The translations under genes and the position numbers were made by a program. A DNA stretch of 64,000 nt from Leptospira soteropolitanensis (GTDB taxonomy: Bacteria > Spirochaetota > Leptospiria > Leptospirales > Leptospiraceae), in contig NZ_JAMQPN010000003.1 of NCBI RefSeq assembly GCF_026151655.1, positions 248,001-312,000 on the forward strand. Direction: 5' to 3'. This document shows positions 61,803 through 64,000 of the stretch, one piece after another (position 1 is the stretch's first letter; every line of letters begins with the position of its first letter). The notes beneath the pieces were generated by a model that saw only the letters and a list, made by a program, of their open reading frames with translations, was not told the DNA's origin and searched no databases.

Positions 61803-64000
61803 TTATTCTCTCACCTTGAGTACACTTAATAAATCCATTGTTTTTAGTTTTCGATATACGATGGCAAAACTAATCCCAGCCGTGAATAGTGCCAAAAGAA
61901 TTGAATAATAATAAGTGGAAGGATAAATTACAACTGGGATTTTGAACCCTTCCGTTTCATTGACATTTAAAATAAGATTGGCAACTTTGTTTCCAAAAAA
62001 ACATCCTATAGGAATGGCAATAAGTATCTGCCATGTTAATTCCCAAGCTATAATTTCGAATACTTCTTTTAAGCTAAACCCTAGAATTCTTAAACTACCA
62101 AGTTCATAGATACGTTCAGATAAAGTAATCATTGCAGTATTATAGATGACGCCAATGGAAATGATAATTGTAAATATTAAAATGACAATGGATGTAGACT
62201 GAAGAGATCTTTGCATAACTTCTTTAAATCCATTAAGAATGGCGGTTTTGGAAAATAGACCAATGACCAGTGGATTGTCCTTAAATTCTTCGATCAAGTT
62301 TTTATCTTCTAAGGGATCAGTCTTTAATAGTGCAAGATTAATCAAACTTCCTTCATCTAACATCCGATTGAGATTGTTACGATTGATAAAAACTCCCTGG
62401 CCTAAAATTTCATTTGCGAACGCTGAAACAGTAACTTTAATTTTTCTTTTTTCTCCATCAAGAGTTTCAATGAAAATGGATTCTCCTTTTTGAATTCCCA
62501 TTCTGTTGGCAAGATCCGTATTCATCATGATTCCGTACACTGGAATATCGATTGGATGTAAATCATGGTTTAAGATTCGCCTTAAATCTGATCCTTCCGA
62601 TATTCCTGTTAAGATAGTATCTTTTGATTTTCTATCTTTTATAATTTTGATAGGAATAGATCGCTGTCCTTCTGCTAAAAATACACCTTTTTTCTCTTTT
62701 AATTCAAACAATATAGAATCTTCTACTGGGATTCTAAAAACTAGTGTGATTGTTTCTCTTTGGATTGTATTAAATTGTAAATCTAACAAAGTACCAACGG
62801 TATCTTGTATAAAATTGCCAATAATCATAATCATAATCGATGTAGACAATCCTAAAATTGTGAGCATAGTTCTTGCGGGGCGTTTGAATAGATTCCGAAG
62901 AACCATCCTTTGTATCGTTCTAAGATTGGTAATCCACGTTTCCCAAAAGAAAATAGAGTATGTTCCAGGTGGAGCAGGGCGCATGGCTTGCGCAGGATCT
63001 AATTTGATGATACTACGTAAAGAGACAATAGTTCCAAGTCCACCAATGAGAATGCCAAAACTGAAACTAAATATAGCTAGGGCAGAAGGAAAGATTGGAA
63101 TCAATTGCGGAAATTTGTAAAATCTTCCATACAAATCTGTCATTGCGTTACCTAAAAAATATCCGACAATGACTCCAAGAATACTACTCATGGCAGTGAT
63201 AAAACTAATTAGTTTTAGATAATGGAAAGCTACGTCTTTCGAAGTATAACCAAGCGCTCGTAAGGTTGCAATTTGTTCCCTTTCTTTTGAAATCATTCGA
63301 TTAGAAATAATGTGTAACAAAAAAGCTGCTATGGCTAAAAAGATTCCAGGTAAAAAAACGGCAGTAGTTCTTAGTTGTCTAAACTCATCACTTAAAAAAG
63401 AGTCGGAAGGTAATAGTTTTCTTTCTTTTGCTCCTAAGCCACCAAACTCATCGAGTAAAGCATCTAAGTCACGCATTGTGCGTAACCTGTCTTCTCCTTC
63501 TGATGCAAAATGGAAAATAACCTGATTGAATGCCCCTTCGAAGTTAAAGTTTGTTTCCATTGCTTCTCGTTTCATCCAAATGATGCCGTAATGTTTATCG
63601 TCAGGCATTGGATTCCCTGGTCTAAAAACATAAACAAATTCTGGTGACAATCCAACACCTGTTACTTGTAAAAAAACTCTTTTCCCACCAATGATAGATG
63701 ACAATACTGATCCTGGTTCTAATTGATTAGCATTAGCAAAGTTTTCACTGATCACTACATCTTGGTTTTGTTTTGGCAAAAAACCTTTTTTTAAGTATAG
63801 AGTGTTGGTATGTTCTGGCAGTGATATTAACTGAGCAGCTGATGGATACACTTCTCCTGGGAAATCTAAAACAATTTCTTTTGAGATTCTAGTTTCAAAA
63901 TCTGAGATACCAGGTAGTGATCTTATTTTGGATTCAAGATAAGAAGGTGCACGATTCAAATATACAAAACCTTCACATAGATTTTGTTTACTGTAAAAAT
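61803..64000 (-). CDS. FtsX/MacB-type ABC transporter permease, N-terminus cut by window edge
   Basis: The frame stays open to the right edge; a TTG at 63959 exists, but the sequence before it (CEGFVYLNRAP) continues the family pattern, so the true start lies outside. Two FtsX-type membrane modules are seen, each with a span, a loop and two spans (ISKEREQIATLRALGYTSKDV and LSERIYELGSLRILGFSLKEV mark the same position in both), separated by a periplasmic domain. This is the double-module permease used with an ABC ATPase, often for lipoprotein or lipid transport. The adaptor follows directly. Confidence 0.87.
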   Translation of the reverse strand, partial: FYSKQNLCEGFVYLNRAPSYLESKIRSLPGISDFETRISKEIVLDFPGEVYPSAAQLISLPEHTNTLYLKKGFLPKQNQDVVISENFANANQLEPGSVLSSIIGGKRVFLQVTGVGLSPEFVYVFRPGNPMPDDKHYGIIWMKREAMETNFNFEGAFNQVIFHFASEGEDRLRTMRDLDALLDEFGGLGAKERKLLPSDSFLSDEFRQLRTTAVFLPGIFLAIAAFLLHIISNRMISKEREQIATLRALGYTSKDVAFHYLKLISFITAMSSILGVIVGYFLGNAMTDLYGRFYKFPQLIPIFPSALAIFSFSFGILIGGLGTIVSLRSIIKLDPAQAMRPAPPGTYSIFFWETWITNLRTIQRMVLRNLFKRPARTMLTILGLSTSIMIMIIGNFIQDTVGTLLDLQFNTIQRETITLVFRIPVEDSILFELKEKKGVFLAEGQRSIPIKIIKDRKSKDTILTGISEGSDLRRILNHDLHPIDIPVYGIMMNTDLANRMGIQKGESIFIETLDGEKRKIKVTVSAFANEILGQGVFINRNNLNRMLDEGSLINLALLKTDPLEDKNLIEEFKDNPLVIGLFSKTAILNGFKEVMQRSLQSTSIVILIFTIIISIGVIYNTAMITLSERIYELGSLRILGFSLKEVFEIIAWELTWQILIAIPIGCFFGNKVANLILNVNETEGFKIPVVIYPSTYYYSILLALFTAGISFAIVYRKLKTMDLLSVLKVRE

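Noticed and set aside
62506..63120. Plus-strand frame of 204 codons opposite the ABC permease.
   Set aside because: The permease reading frame is continuous with clear FtsX motifs; the antisense frame is a mirror of its hydrophobic codons.
1..64000. CRISPR arrays, rRNA and tRNA genes.
   Set aside because: No regularly spaced short repeats with unique spacers, and no tRNA- or rRNA-like sequence was noticed on reading both strands.

Overview
The window looks like part of a spirochaete genome, most likely a saprophytic Leptospira. The evidence is AT-rich DNA, leptospiral lipoprotein signal peptides (short, ending in Cys after residues such as TF, LQ, IS or VS), and a mix of 7TM/SpoIIE, MASE3 and GGDEF signalling genes. 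A parA-parB locus with two perfect 20-bp palindromes, flanked by two winged-helix genes, points to an autonomous replicon or an integrated one. From memory, and not checked here, the p74 replicon of L. biflexa carries recBCD, so a p74-like replicon is my preferred reading. I see no rRNA, tRNA or CRISPR array.

Layout. (1) 1-6800, all on the minus strand, is an accessory block. It holds a Cap4-like nuclease cut by the window edge, a small defence-type protein paired with a Clp-like AAA+ ATPase, a PD-(D/E)xK nuclease, a lipoprotein and two small proteins. Three GC-rich repeats of about 160 bp separate the first units and behave like integron attC sites: for both complete cassettes, the first 10 bases match the outer arm of that cassette's own repeat as an exact inverted repeat. 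(2) 6940-9680 holds two intact IS481-type elements and the solo end of a third. (3) 9938-17338 holds a propeller-like plus SUKH/helical-repeat pair, an AraC-type membrane regulator and an S15-type hydrolase lipoprotein. (4) 17680-26396 is recC-recB-recD. (5) 26943-35660 is a complete haem-uptake locus of two divergent operons: two paralogous lipoproteins, an HmuY-like lipoprotein and a TonB receptor in one direction, and hmuTUV plus hmuS in the other. A Fur-like inverted repeat lies between them. (6) 35640-41824 holds signalling and housekeeping genes (MASE3 kinase, SpoIIE phosphatase, ppnP, two TetRs around a thioesterase). (7) 41867-45946 is the partition/replication region. (8) 46003-64000 holds opgG/opgH osmoregulated glucan synthesis, two tandem lipoproteins, a diguanylate cyclase, srkA, a SpoU methylase, a TetR/reductase pair with an elaborate operator, a PAS kinase, and an ABC permease/adaptor pair that runs off the end.

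The strongest novelty candidates are the cassette-like defence array at 1-4620, the AAA+/small-protein pair inside it, the mirrored non-coding sequences upstream of the two winged-helix genes around parAB, and the interlocking double palindrome at 58353-58394. Functions are inferred from motifs alone, because no database search was possible.
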